DNA from: Polyangia bacterium
GTDB lineage: Bacteria > Myxococcota_A > Polyangia > Nannocystales > Nannocystaceae
Length of the DNA stretch: 64,000 nt
Reading direction: 5' to 3'
Assembly (NCBI GenBank): GCA_030430565.1
Contig: JAUIKS010000003.1
Location: forward strand, 186,001-250,000
The stretch's first letter is position 1, and each line of letters begins with the position of its first letter. The notes below the pieces were generated by a model, which did no database searches, was not told where the DNA came from, and worked only from the letters and a program-made list of their open reading frames with translations. This document shows positions 35,164 through 45,195 of this stretch, piece after piece. A program made the position numbers and the translations under genes.

Positions 35164-35169
35164 ATTGTA
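35164..35169 (-). promoter_or_regulatory. -10 element of the RNA-repair operon
   Basis: TACAAT on the reverse strand, 66 nt before the ligase ATG; no good TTGACA-type -35 is seen upstream. Confidence 0.5.
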
Positions 35170-35408
35170 CAGGCCGCGCGCGCTGAGGCGGCGCGCGATG
35201 GCGCGGGCTTCGACGGCGCGTCGGTCAGCGCGGCGCGGGGACGAACAACATCACTGGCCGCGGCGCTCAGGCGACATAGCGAGCGAGGATCTCGCGGGGG
35301 CGAAATCGACAGCTCGAGCTATGTCAACGACGTGCTCACGGGGGCACCAGCCAGCCAGAGAACGACGAGCGTAGTAGCAGGCGAACGGGCGGCTCGCAAG
35401 CGCGGCCC
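35170..35408. other. Rest of the intergenic region upstream of the RNA ligase
   Basis: Together with the promoter part this makes a 311-bp gap. It contains an inverted pair GACATAGC (35273-35280) and GCTATGTC (35318-35325) of unknown meaning. No gene seen. Confidence 0.3.
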
Positions 35409-36257
35409 TCATTCGTCGGCGTTCTCGGTGTCTGACTTTGTGGTCATGTCGGCCTCGAAGCCGCCGTGCCGCCCGGCGCCGGCGGAGAAGCGGCGCGCGC
35501 CCGCGATCGACTCGCGCTCGAGCACCGGCAGCCCGCCGCGCGCCTCGAGCGTGAGCGCGAGGCGCTCGGGGTGCTCCCACTGCTCGTAGGCCGAGCGTCG
35601 ATCGGTGCGCATGCACGCCTGCGGGAAGCGGGCGAGCTCGCGGGCGAGCGCGACGGCGCGGGCGAGGCTCTCGCCGCGCGGGACGACGCGGTTGACGAGC
35701 CCCATCTGCAGGGCCTCCTGGGCGTCGACGGGTCGCCCGGTGAGGATCAGGTCGAGCGCGTGACCCATGCCGATGAGGCGGGGCAGGCGGACCGTGCCGC
35801 CGTCGATCAGCGGCACGCCGAAGCGACGACAGAACACGCCGAGGATCGCGTCCTCCTCGGCGACGCGGAGATCACACCACAGCGCGAGCTCGAGGCCGCC
35901 GGCGACGGCGTGCCCGGCGATGGCCGCGATCACCGGCTTCGAGAGCCGGTCGCGCGTGGGCCCCATCGGCCCGGGCCCCTCGGGGTCAAGCGCGACGGAG
36001 AGCTGCGCGCCGGGCTTGGCCTGGGCGATCGCCTTCAGGTCGGCGCCGGCGCAGAACGTCCCGCGCGCGCCGTAGAGCACGGCGACGCGCGCGGTGTCGT
36101 CTGATTCAAAGGCCAGGAACGCGTCGCGCAGCAGCTCGGCGGTCTCGCCGTCGACGGCGTTGCGTCGGGCGGGGCGCGAGAGCGTGACGATCGTGATGTC
36201 GCCGCGGCGCTCGCTCGTGACGGCGGGCTCAGAGGAGGAGGTCACAGGTCTCGTCAC
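35409..36257 (-). CDS. Enoyl-CoA hydratase/isomerase family protein
   Basis: 282 residues from GTG 36257, which overlaps the stop of the SDR gene (GTGA), so translation is coupled. Crotonase fold: oxyanion-hole segments ARGTFCAGADLKAI and AGHAVAGGLELALWCDLRV are intact, as is the conserved second block FGVPLIDGGTVRLPRLIG. The C-terminus carries a charged extension. With the upstream SDR it probably acts in beta-oxidation or a related acyl-CoA pathway; the acyl substrate cannot be told. Confidence 0.92.
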   Translation of the reverse strand: MTRPVTSSSEPAVTSERRGDITIVTLSRPARRNAVDGETAELLRDAFLAFESDDTARVAVLYGARGTFCAGADLKAIAQAKPGAQLSVALDPEGPGPMGPTRDRLSKPVIAAIAGHAVAGGLELALWCDLRVAEEDAILGVFCRRFGVPLIDGGTVRLPRLIGMGHALDLILTGRPVDAQEALQMGLVNRVVPRGESLARAVALARELARFPQACMRTDRRSAYEQWEHPERLALTLEARGGLPVLERESIAGARRFSAGAGRHGGFEADMTTKSDTENADE

Positions 36258-37075
36258 CACGCCGCGGCCGAGGTTACGCCGCCGTCGGCGACGAGGACCT
36301 GGCCGGTGATGAAGGCGCCCGCGCGCGCGCTGAGCATCACCGCGATCGGGCCGATGTCGTCGGGCTCGCCGATGCGGCCCAGCGGCGTGACCTGCTCGAG
36401 GCGCTCTTTGAGCTCGGGGTTGCTCCACAGCGCGCGCGCGAAGTCCGTCTTGATGAGGCCCGGCGCGATCGCGTTGACGCGGATGTTGGCGTGACCCCAC
36501 TCGATCGCGAGGTTGCGCACCAGCTGCATGTCGGCGGCCTTCGACATGTTGTAGACGCCGAGCAGGCCGTCGCCCCGCAGCCCGCCGATGCTCGAGACGA
36601 TGATGATCGCGCCGCCGCCCCGCGTCGCCATCCCGGGGGCGACCCGGTTGATCAGGCGCAGGTTGTTGAGCACGTTGTTGTGCATGATCTTGTCGAACAC
36701 CGCGTCGGTCAGGCCCTCGCCCGCCATGGGTCCGAAGTAGGGGTTCGAGGCCGCGTTGCAGACCAGGATGTCGACGGCGCCCCAGGTCGCCTGGGTGTGG
36801 TCGGCGAGGTGGTAGAGCTCGTCGCGCTTGGAGATGTTGGCGGGGACCGCGATGGCCTCGCCGCCCTCGGCGCGGATCGCCTCGGCGACGGCCTCGCAGG
36901 AGGCCTGCTTGCGGCTCGAGATCACCACGCGGGCGCCGGCGCGCGCCATGTGCTCGGCGATCGAGCGACCGATGCCGCGGCTCGAGCCGGTGATGATCGC
37001 GACCTTGCCGGTCAGGTCAAACGCGGAGAGGGGAGGTCGGGCCGTTGACTGGGGATCGTGTTGTTGTGCGCTCAC
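36254..37075 (-). CDS. Short-chain dehydrogenase/reductase
   Basis: 273 residues from GTG 37075, with AGGTGAG just upstream (an earlier start at 37096 is open). Cofactor loop TGSSRGIG, NAA in place of NAG (LVCNAASNPY), Ser in IVSSIGG, YNMSK for Tyr/Lys, and a C-terminal GQVLVADGG typical of this branch. Arg/Lys after the second strand (SSRKQ) suggests NADPH. Resembles DHRS4-type or 3-oxoacyl reductase-like SDRs. Coupled to the enoyl-CoA hydratase. Confidence 0.92.
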   Translation of the reverse strand: MSAQQHDPQSTARPPLSAFDLTGKVAIITGSSRGIGRSIAEHMARAGARVVISSRKQASCEAVAEAIRAEGGEAIAVPANISKRDELYHLADHTQATWGAVDILVCNAASNPYFGPMAGEGLTDAVFDKIMHNNVLNNLRLINRVAPGMATRGGGAIIIVSSIGGLRGDGLLGVYNMSKAADMQLVRNLAIEWGHANIRVNAIAPGLIKTDFARALWSNPELKERLEQVTPLGRIGEPDDIGPIAVMLSARAGAFITGQVLVADGGVTSAAAW

Positions 37076-37133
37076 GTGCTCACCTGCAGCCCGCACGATC
37101 GCACACGCGGCCGAGCCGCGTCACGCGCGTACG

Positions 37134-38357
37134 CTACTGCCGCGAGCGCGCGCGGCAGCGCCGGTTCCAGTCCTCGCAGCGGAAGCGCACGTGGAAGTGG
37201 TTTTTGTGCCCGGACTGGTGGCGGATGATCGCCTTGGCGCTGTCGTCGTGCCAGGGGTACTGGAAGTACTGGTGCAGCTCCGCCTCGGGGATGTGCTTCT
37301 TGGCCTCTTTGTAGAGCTGCTTCTGGATCCGGCTGCTCATGTAGATCGACTGCACGTTGCCGGTCTTGAGGATCGCGTAGATCAGCACCCAGTTGCGCTC
37401 GGCGTCGAAGTTCTTTCGCGTGGTGCGCATGAAGGTGGTGCGCTCGGGGTCGTCGTTGAGCTTGAGGTAGCCGATGTCGACGTCGCGACCGGTGCGGTGT
37501 GAGCGGTGCGGATAGATCCGGCCGCCGCGGTACTTGGAGAACTCGCCCAGGCGCACGCGCGGGCCCTCGGGGTAGGCCTGGCCGAAGGCGCGCAGCGCCG
37601 CGAGCAGGCTCGAGATGGTCTTGTGGGTGGCGAAGGTGCGCGGGCGCCTGGGTCGCAGGCGCCAGTAGGGCCCCTCGGGCATCGGGATGCCGCTGCGCAG
37701 CTTGCCGCGGTTGGGCGCGCCGATCGAGCGAGTGGGGCGCTCGGGGTCTTTCTTGAACACGCGGAGCTTCGTGCCGGCGGCGAGCTCTGGCTGATGCAGG
37801 TACACCTCTCCCGACGCGCCGCGCTTCTTCTTCGCCTCCGGGATCGTGTCGGGGTTGAGCTTGCGCAGCGCGCTGATCTTGAACCCCCAGGCGCTCGCGA
37901 CGCGGTCGAGCGACATGTCCTCGGGGACCTCCCAGAACACCTCGTCGAGCTCGGGGTCGGTCTTGGGCTTCGGGGCGCTGTCGAGCTCCGTCACGAGGCC
38001 GTCGACGCCGGGCTCCGCGGGCTGGGGCGCGGGGTCGGGCTCGCTCGCCTCTGGATCGGTCCGCAGCTCGCGGACGGTCTCGGGATCGACGGGCTGGGGC
38101 TGGGGCTGGCTGAGGCGGGCGGTCCGCGGCGTCAAGCCGCGATCGGCCAGGCTCGCGTGCAGGCCCGCGCCGGAGCGCGCGCTCGCGTCGGCGAGGAGCG
38201 AGAGCGTCCGCTGGGGCTGCGCGAGCGCCTCTGCGGAGGAGCGCGCGGGATCGAGGTTGAGCACCAGCGCGGTCGCCAAGGAGCAGACGAGCACCGCCCC
38301 GACGGCGAGCGTGTGCCTCGCGCGGGGAGGACGGAGCTTGTCGAGTCGCAATTTCAT
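37134..38357 (-). CDS. MepA-type murein endopeptidase with N-terminal membrane anchor and LysM-like region
   Basis: 407 residues. One N-terminal helix (about 15-33) anchors or exports it; a Pro/Glu-rich spacer follows (about 75-140). Residues about 145-195 look LysM-like (SLDRVASAWGFKISALRKLNP). The C-terminal M74 peptidase (about 225-395) has the metal and catalytic motifs HRSHRTGRDVDIGY and GHKNHFHVRF. M74 enzymes cut D-Ala-mesoDAP cross-links and resist penicillin. Periplasmic peptidoglycan remodelling is expected. Monocistronic. Confidence 0.88.
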   Translation of the reverse strand: MKLRLDKLRPPRARHTLAVGAVLVCSLATALVLNLDPARSSAEALAQPQRTLSLLADASARSGAGLHASLADRGLTPRTARLSQPQPQPVDPETVRELRTDPEASEPDPAPQPAEPGVDGLVTELDSAPKPKTDPELDEVFWEVPEDMSLDRVASAWGFKISALRKLNPDTIPEAKKKRGASGEVYLHQPELAAGTKLRVFKKDPERPTRSIGAPNRGKLRSGIPMPEGPYWRLRPRRPRTFATHKTISSLLAALRAFGQAYPEGPRVRLGEFSKYRGGRIYPHRSHRTGRDVDIGYLKLNDDPERTTFMRTTRKNFDAERNWVLIYAILKTGNVQSIYMSSRIQKQLYKEAKKHIPEAELHQYFQYPWHDDSAKAIIRHQSGHKNHFHVRFRCEDWNRRCRARSRQ

Positions 38358-38781
38358 TCCGCGGGTTCGTGGGCGAGGCGTTCGTCGGCGCGATTCAATA
38401 TGACTGATAAGTCAGGTTTTCCCGTGCGGCTGAGGCGGACGAATAAGCGTAGCTGAACGGGTGGTGGGGCGCAGGCGTGAAGGCCGTGTCCGCGGGCGCG
38501 TCGCGAAGTGTAGAGAGATCGAGCCGGCGCAGACAAGCTCGGCGTTATGGGAGGGCGGAGCGTGTGCCCGAGGTGGGGAGGGCGCGCAGGTGTCGGAGCT
38601 CCGCGGGCTAAGTGGGGCAATTGTCCGCGTTGTCCGCTTCATCCGCTTCAGATCATGCGCTCGTGAAACGCTGAGTGGGCGGCAGGGCCGGTGAATCGCG
38701 GGATCTCGGCGGACGTCGAGATCGATGAGGAGCCGGCGTCGCCAGCTCCGCAGGGCACACGGGATTGGAGGAGCGCGTGGT
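38358..38781. other. 424-bp region without a supported gene
   Basis: It lies between the MepA-type gene (which starts at its left end, reverse strand) and the receiver gene. Upstream of MepA it holds a slightly AT-richer stretch (ATATGACTGATAAGTC near 38398) that may contain its promoter. Short open frames on both strands look like composition shadows. Confidence 0.35.
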
Positions 38782-39531
38782 TCAAGACAGCGATCGAGGG
38801 CGAGGGTTCCGCGTTGATTTCAGCGTCAGCTTCAGCGTCGACGGGGACGTGAGCGCACGGGCCGAGCGCGACGAGCCCTCGGTGATGGCGCCGAGCCGCG
38901 CCGTCCACCGTGAGCGCGGGTCCCGGCGGGACCGCGAGCCGGTCTGCGAGCCGCGCCTCGAGCTCCGGTAGCGGCGAACAGCTCGAGGGTCGCAGATCGC
39001 GTCGCGTACGCGTTTCACCCTATGCGATCGCAGACTCCAGGAGCCAAGGGCACACGTCATCGTGCGCCGCGTGGTGCTTGTGGCTGCCGCTGCGGGGGCG
39101 GGTGGTCGCCCCGGGGCGACCAGGCCGGGAGAGGCGATCTCCCTTGAAGGGGGCGTACGAAGCCGCGACGAGGTGAGCGCGCTGGTCAGCGCCCGCGCGA
39201 TGGCGTCGAGCATCGCCGGGAGTTGCGCGAAATTGAACTTCTTGCACACGTGCGTCGCGCCTGCTTGGCGCAGCGCCGCGTTCCCGCGGTCGTGGGCCGA
39301 GGTCGCAACGATCGGCCCGGCAAACGAGAGCCCGACCAGCGCCGTGACGAGCTCGGTCCCAGGCCCGTCGTCGAGATCGTGATCGACGAGCGCGCAGTCG
39401 AAGCGCTCGTGTCGCGCGACGGTGATCGCCTCGGCGATCGTCGCGACCTCGATGACAACGTGCGCCGAGAGAAATTGCTCGATGACGGTCGCGGCGAACT
39501 GCGCGTGATTCTCGGCGAACAGGATCCGCAT
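38782..39531 (-). CDS. Single receiver-domain protein with an unusual acidic pocket and low-complexity tail
   Basis: From ATG 39531 (GTG 39549 overlaps the GNAT stop and is an alternative). Residues 1-115 form a receiver: phosphoacceptor Asp in CALVDHDLDDG, Ser in VATSAHD, Lys in VCKKFNF. The usual N-terminal acidic pair is replaced by Glu-Asn (LFAENH), so phosphorylation may be weakened. From about 125 the sequence turns into Arg/Ser/Thr/Pro-rich low complexity, which may be read-through after a frameshift rather than real protein. Last gene of the ABC-GNAT operon. Confidence 0.6.
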   Translation of the reverse strand: MRILFAENHAQFAATVIEQFLSAHVVIEVATIAEAITVARHERFDCALVDHDLDDGPGTELVTALVGLSFAGPIVATSAHDRGNAALRQAGATHVCKKFNFAQLPAMLDAIARALTSALTSSRLRTPPSREIASPGLVAPGRPPAPAAAATSTTRRTMTCALGSWSLRSHRVKRVRDAICDPRAVRRYRSSRRGSQTGSRSRRDPRSRWTARLGAITEGSSRSARALTSPSTLKLTLKSTRNPRPRSLS

Positions 39532-39545
39532 GTCGACCCGCTTCC

Positions 39546-40352
39546 TCACAATGTCTTAAAAGACACGTTTAGGAGGCGGTCGCGGCTTCGGAAGCCGGCG
39601 CGCTCGATCGCGACCTGGGCCGCGAGGTTGGAGCGCTCGGTCGAGCAGATCGCCTGCAGCCCCAGGCGCGCGCACTCGCGTCGCAGCAGCCGCAGCACCG
39701 CGGCGGCGAGCCCCTGACCGCGCTCGGCGGGCGCGACCACCATGCCGACGTCCGCGTAGGGCGGCTGCAGGGGGCTCGGGCGCAGCTCGCCGCAGGCGAC
39801 CCAGGTCTCGCCTCGCCACAGCCCGTAGAGCTCGCGTCGCGCGATGAGCCCGCGGTAGTAGGTCGCGAGCCACGCTCGTTCCGCGCCCAGGCTGGCGACA
39901 CCGAAGTCGACCGCGGCCGGCAGCTCGCTGGCCTCGACGAGCCGGAAGTCGCAGCCGCGCGGCGGCGCGGGCTCGGCCTGCGGGGTCGTTGGCGGCGCGT
40001 AGTACAGGATCGCGTTGACGGACAGCGCGTCGAGCTCGTGGTCGAGGCACAGCGCGAGCGTCTCGGGCTCGCAGGTCGCCACGACCGCGCCCGCGAGCTC
40101 GAGCTGCGCCAGCAGCTGCCGGAACAACACGCGCGGGCGCGTCGCGTCGGGGGCGTAGAGCTGCAGGAGGCGCCGCTGTGAGTCGACGGCGCAGTAGCCG
40201 ACGCGCGCGCCTGTCTCGAGGATCTCATAGGCGTCGGCGAGCTCGACGAAGGTCTGCCACATCCCGTCGAGCGGGGCCGTGACGCTGGCGAGGTAGCGGC
40301 GCCGGAGCGAGGCGAGCTCGTCGAGCGGGGCGGGGCGGAGCGTGTAGGGCAT
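39546..40352 (-). CDS. GNAT-family acetyltransferase with an extra N-terminal domain
   Basis: 268 residues from ATG 40352, chosen because it starts 9 nt after the ABC permease stop. The C-terminal half (about 135-265) is a GNAT: VGMVVAPAERGQGLAAAVLR holds the acetyl-CoA loop (Q/RxxGxG/A). The N-terminal half (about 1-125) looks like a degenerate second GNAT fold (VGYCAVDSQRRLLQLY). Fourth-strand and tail residues (ERAGFRSRDRLLNV) are typical. The substrate is unknown. In operon with the exporter. Confidence 0.85.
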   Translation of the reverse strand: MPYTLRPAPLDELASLRRRYLASVTAPLDGMWQTFVELADAYEILETGARVGYCAVDSQRRLLQLYAPDATRPRVLFRQLLAQLELAGAVVATCEPETLALCLDHELDALSVNAILYYAPPTTPQAEPAPPRGCDFRLVEASELPAAVDFGVASLGAERAWLATYYRGLIARRELYGLWRGETWVACGELRPSPLQPPYADVGMVVAPAERGQGLAAAVLRLLRRECARLGLQAICSTERSNLAAQVAIERAGFRSRDRLLNVSFKTL

Positions 40353-40360
40353 CGGGCGCG

Positions 40361-41592
40361 TCAGCTGCGGAACAGCACGTCCTCGCGGTTGAACCACCAG
40401 GTGCAGAACGCCAGGCAGGCGCCGGCGATGACGACGCTCGAGCCGAGGATCGCGACCAGCATGGTGTAGTCCATCGTGCCCTTGATCAGCTCCTTGATCG
40501 CGAGCGAGATGTTGGTGATGGGGACCAGCGCCCAGGTCCAGTCGAGCTCGATCCCCGGCAGCATGGCGAGCACCGCCGGCATGATCACGAGCATGTTGAG
40601 CGGCGCGCTGTAGGACTGCGCCTCTTTGAAGCTCTTGGCGTAGATCGAGATGCTCAGCAGCAGCGCCGAGAACATCGCGGCCATCGGCACCAGCATCAGC
40701 GCGATCAGGGTGAGGTCGACGGGGGAGATGGACTTGATGATCTCGCCCATCGCGCCGCCGACCTCTCGGCCTTGGTAGGCGAGCCAGAGGCCCAGCCCGG
40801 CGATCGAGAGCAGCGCCGAGACGACGCCCGCGGTGAACACGACCAGGAATTTGCCGAGCACGAGCTGCACGCGGGGGATCGGCGCGAGCAGCAGGGTCTC
40901 CAAGGTGCCGCGCTCCTTCTCGCCAGCCGCGAGGTCGATCGCCGGATACAGCGCCCCGAGGTAGCAGAAGATGATGAACATATAGGGGAGCATGCCGCCG
41001 GCCTGCTCGCCGATGACCTCGCGCATGTCGGCGGTGTTGTGGGCCTCGAGCTTGAGGGGCTCGAGCACGGCGGACTGCTTGTCAGGGCTGTCGAGGCCCA
41101 GCGCCTCGAGCCGCGCGAGCCGCAGGCGCTCGCCCTGGCGCTCGATCAGCGCCCGGGTCTTGCGCTCGACGGGCGAGATCTTGGAGGCGCCGTTGAAGAA
41201 CATGTCGACCGTGGTCTGCGGGCCCGCGCCGGCGTCGAAGGGGGCGCGCACGGTCAGCGCCATGGTCAGGCGGTCGTCGTCGATCGCCCGCTCGAGCTCC
41301 TCGCGCGCGACCCCCTCTACGACCTCGAAGCTCGCGTCGGCCTCCAGCGCCGCCTGCAGGCCGGGGAGCCGCTCGCCGTCGAAGAGCGCGTAGCGGATGG
41401 TCTCGGCCTCGGCTTTCTCGACCGCGCTCTCGACCAGCCCGGTGACCATCGAGAGCAGCAGCGGGATCAGCAGCAGCGGGAACACGATCATGAAGACCAG
41501 CGTCCGGCGGTCGCGCAGGACCTCGCGCAGCTCTTTGCGGTAGATGATCCCGACCTTGCCCGAGGCGCGGGCGGGTGACTTGCTGGGCGTGT

Positions 41593-41596
<4 letters not shown>
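40361..41596 (-). CDS. ABC-2 type permease (NatB-like)
   Basis: 411 residues from ATG 41596, overlapping the ATPase stop by 4 nt. One membrane helix near the N-terminus (about 35-55), a large extracytoplasmic loop (about 60-215), then five or so helices (about 225-400). The pattern [17 protein letters not shown] between helices is typical of NatB/ABC-2 permeases. Partner of the ATPase upstream. Substrate could be Na+ or a small toxic molecule; the name by similarity only. Confidence 0.9.
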
Positions 41597-42402
<806 letters not shown>

Positions 42403-42480
42403 GAGGCCGCGGCATTGTACACGGTGCGCGCGCGCGCGCGCACGGAGCTGTCACGGATCCGGTTCGAGTTTGTTGGTTCG

Positions 42481-43986
42481 ATGCTTGTCGACGACACTCG
42501 AGCCGCTGCCGTGGCCTGGGCTGTCCAGAAAGTCTCTGCGCTGGACTCGACGACGACGACGCGCGCCGACGTTCGCTTCTTGCACATCCCGGTGTCCCGC
42601 CGCGACATCGTGCAGGCGCTGATCGAGACCGCGCGCGCGTCGGGCGAGCAGGCCCGCGTCGGGCCCGAGCAATTCGCCGAGCTCGCCCAGCTCTTGCAGT
42701 CCATCTACCACTTCGAGATGCACGACCGGCTCGAGGCGATGAAGGAGGCCTACGCGCCGTTCAACCCGGACCGCGAGGTCGTGCTCGACGACGGCCTCGA
42801 CGCCGCGGCCCACGCCGAGAGCGGCGAGCGTCTGCGGCTCGCGGTCAAGCGCGTGCTCGAGCGCGGCAACTACAAGCTTCTGCGGCAGTCCGAGATCCTG
42901 CGCGCCTTCAGCCAGCGCTCGCTGTTCCCCGTCGACCTCCACGTCGACATGGACTTCTTCGACGAGTTCATGGTCCACGCCCGCGGCGAGTCGATCCGCC
43001 AGGAGACCGTGGCGACGTGGTTCGGGCTGTGGCGCAAGACCCACGAGGTGCCCGCGCACGACCGCGTGTGCCTGTTCATCCGCTGCAAGGACGACGCCGA
43101 CATCCCGGGCAAGAAGCTGAAGCGGCTGGGCGTGACCCACCACCCGGGGATGATCCTGTTCAAGCTGTTTCGCAACATCCCCAAAAACGATCTCGAGATG
43201 CTGTTCCCGAGCTTCGAGCTGCGCATGCGGATGATCGACAAGCTGCTGCTCGGGGTCCCGGCCGTGGCCGCCGGCGTGCCGGTGCTCGCCAAGCTCGGGC
43301 CCGCGCTCGTGGCCATGGGCGTGCTCGTCGGCCTGGCCGAGGGGCGGATGTCGAGCGCGTCGATGATCACCGGCCTGACGGGCCTCGTGATGCTGGGGAC
43401 CTACCTGTTCACGCAGTGGTCGCGGTTTCAGTTCCAAAAAGCGCTGTTCATGCGGGTGCTCTCGGAGAACCTGTACTTCCGCAACCTCGACAACAACGAG
43501 GGCGTGCTGACGCGCCTGATCGACGACGCCGAGGAGGAGGAGTGCAAGGAGGCGCTGCTCGCCTACTTCTTCCTGCTGAGCGCCGGCGGCGAGCAGGACG
43601 GCGACGCGCTCGACCAGACCGTCGAGCGCTGGCTCGAGGCGCGCTTCGGCATCGACATCGACTTCGAGGTCAGCGACGCGCTGCGCAAGCTCGAGGAGCT
43701 GGGGCTCGGGCTGGCGACCGAGAAGGAGGGCACGTGGCGCGCGATCCCGATCGACGACGCGCTCGCGCTCGCGCACCGGCGCTGGGATGATTTTTTCGTC
43801 GAGCGACGGCGCCGCGTCGTCGCGGAGGTGGCGGAGGCGACCGAAGCGGAGGCGGCGTCGGAGGCGGTGAGCGCGGAGGCGATAGAGGTCGTCGCCGCGG
43901 CGGAGTCGGCGGGCGCGGAGGCGGTCGCCGAGACGCCGGGGAACAGCGAGGCGGAGTTGGAGACGACGGCGCCGCCCAGCGCCTGA
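42481..43986 (+). CDS. DUF3754 membrane protein (TMEM143-like)
   Basis: 501 residues from ATG 42481. Long N-terminal soluble part (1-245), two or three membrane helices (about 255-325: LLGVPAVAAGVPVLAKLG, ALVAMGVLVGLAEG, GLTGLVMLGTYLF), then the DUF3754 signature block FRNLDNNEGVLTRLIDDAEEEE. The C-terminal 60 residues are Glu/Ala-rich. Homologues occur in cyanobacteria, plants and animals (TMEM143, mitochondrial); function unknown. Divergent from the ABC operon. Confidence 0.85.
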   Translation: MLVDDTRAAAVAWAVQKVSALDSTTTTRADVRFLHIPVSRRDIVQALIETARASGEQARVGPEQFAELAQLLQSIYHFEMHDRLEAMKEAYAPFNPDREVVLDDGLDAAAHAESGERLRLAVKRVLERGNYKLLRQSEILRAFSQRSLFPVDLHVDMDFFDEFMVHARGESIRQETVATWFGLWRKTHEVPAHDRVCLFIRCKDDADIPGKKLKRLGVTHHPGMILFKLFRNIPKNDLEMLFPSFELRMRMIDKLLLGVPAVAAGVPVLAKLGPALVAMGVLVGLAEGRMSSASMITGLTGLVMLGTYLFTQWSRFQFQKALFMRVLSENLYFRNLDNNEGVLTRLIDDAEEEECKEALLAYFFLLSAGGEQDGDALDQTVERWLEARFGIDIDFEVSDALRKLEELGLGLATEKEGTWRAIPIDDALALAHRRWDDFFVERRRRVVAEVAEATEAEAASEAVSAEAIEVVAAAESAGAEAVAETPGNSEAELETTAPPSA

Positions 43987-44018
43987 GCGGCGGTCCGCGT
44001 GACGCGAGAAAGCGGCGC

Positions 44019-44050
44019 GACCCGCCGGGAGCTCGCGCTCCGGGCGGGTC
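44019..44050. terminator. Hairpin between convergent genes
   Basis: 14-bp arms 44019-44032 and 44037-44050 with one mismatch, loop TCGC. No T-tract on either side; placed to stop both the DUF3754 and coiled-coil transcripts. Confidence 0.5.
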
Positions 44051-44101
44051 GTCCGCGTGTCGGCTGCCCGCGCGGGCGGGCGGCTCGTGCTCGGCGCGGG
44101 C

Positions 44102-45157
44102 TTACTTGCCCTTGCCGGTGTTCTTGGCCTGCTCCATGGCGATGTCCTGAATCGCCTTGAAGGAGGCCGCGTTCGAGGCGCCCTCGATGGCGCGAACGGC
44201 GAGGTCCTGGGCGCGCTTGTTGGTGCCCTCGAGCTGGGCGGAGAGCGCTTCGATCTGACGTGACTGCTTGGCCAGCGTCTCCTCGAGGCTCTTGACGCGC
44301 AGCTTGTAGACGCGCTCGCGGCCCTCGTGCTCCTTGGCGAGCAGGTCGGCCTGGACCTTGGTCTCGCGGCGGGCGATGTTCATGCCGGTGTTCTCGGCGT
44401 TCTTCACGGACTTGTCGAGCCAGGCCTTGAAGTTCTCGTCCTTGTCCTTGAGCTCCGCGTACTCCTGCTCGCGCTCGGCCAGGGCCTTCTCGCGCTCGGC
44501 CCAGGCGGTCTCCTTGCCCTCGCGCAGGTCGGCGAGCTCCTGGTCGAAGGTCTTCTGCTTCTGCGCGATCTCGTCCTCCTCGGCCTTGCGCTTGAGCTCG
44601 AGCTCGTAGCGGTACTCCTGGCCGTCGCGCGTCCGGCTCTTCTTGAGCTCGACCATGCGGCTCTTGACCCCGCGGCCGTGCTCGTCCTGCTCCTTGCGCC
44701 AGGCGTCGCGGCGCGCGGCGATGTCTTTCTCGAACGCCTCTTTCTTGGCGCTGAGCTCCTCGTCGTGCTTGGAGCGCGCGTCGTTGTAGGCGGTGATGAT
44801 CTGGTCGAGGGTGTCGTCGCCGAACTCGAGCTTGTGCAGCTCCTTGAGGCGCTTGACGCTCTCCTCGGACTCGGCGGTGAGCTGCTCGAGGCGCGTGGCC
44901 TCGGCGGTGAGCTTCTGCTGCAGGGAGCCGGCCGACTCGCCGATGCGGTCGCTCAGCGTCGAGAGCTGGGCGATCACGCCGGCGACGTCGAGGCTGCCGC
45001 CGGCCGCGGCGGGCTTGCTCGGCGCGCGGGCGGGCGCGGCGGTGGGCTTGCTCGACTTGGACTTGGCCTCAAGGTCGCGGTACGCCTTGACGAGCTCGTT
45101 GTAGCCCTTGAGGATGGCGGCCTTGGTGCTACGGCTGGTGAAACGCTGGATATTCAT
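44102..45157 (-). CDS. Coiled-coil rod protein, paralogue of upstream gene
   Basis: 351 residues. A short N-terminal basic head (MNIQRFTSRSTKAAILKGY), an Ala/Pro/Lys linker (about 35-52), then an almost continuous Glu/Lys/Ala/Arg heptad pattern (about 60-310). A central block WRKEQDEHGRGVKSRM resembles WKREQEEHEASVKEF in the upstream gene, and WAEREKALAEREQEYAELK resembles its WAAREKHLAENESEIVELR. A tail without heptads ends in NTGKGK. No signal peptide or membrane helix. Cytoplasmic filament-like role inferred from composition only. Confidence 0.75.
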   Translation of the reverse strand: MNIQRFTSRSTKAAILKGYNELVKAYRDLEAKSKSSKPTAAPARAPSKPAAAGGSLDVAGVIAQLSTLSDRIGESAGSLQQKLTAEATRLEQLTAESEESVKRLKELHKLEFGDDTLDQIITAYNDARSKHDEELSAKKEAFEKDIAARRDAWRKEQDEHGRGVKSRMVELKKSRTRDGQEYRYELELKRKAEEDEIAQKQKTFDQELADLREGKETAWAEREKALAEREQEYAELKDKDENFKAWLDKSVKNAENTGMNIARRETKVQADLLAKEHEGRERVYKLRVKSLEETLAKQSRQIEALSAQLEGTNKRAQDLAVRAIEGASNAASFKAIQDIAMEQAKNTGKGK

Positions 45158-45195
45158 CGCGGTGTTCTCCGTATTGCTTTAGGGGCTGGTGATCC

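Noticed and set aside
38765..38971. Small forward open frame in the gap before the receiver gene
   Set aside because: No ribosome site, no domain, composition like a shadow of the receiver's tail.
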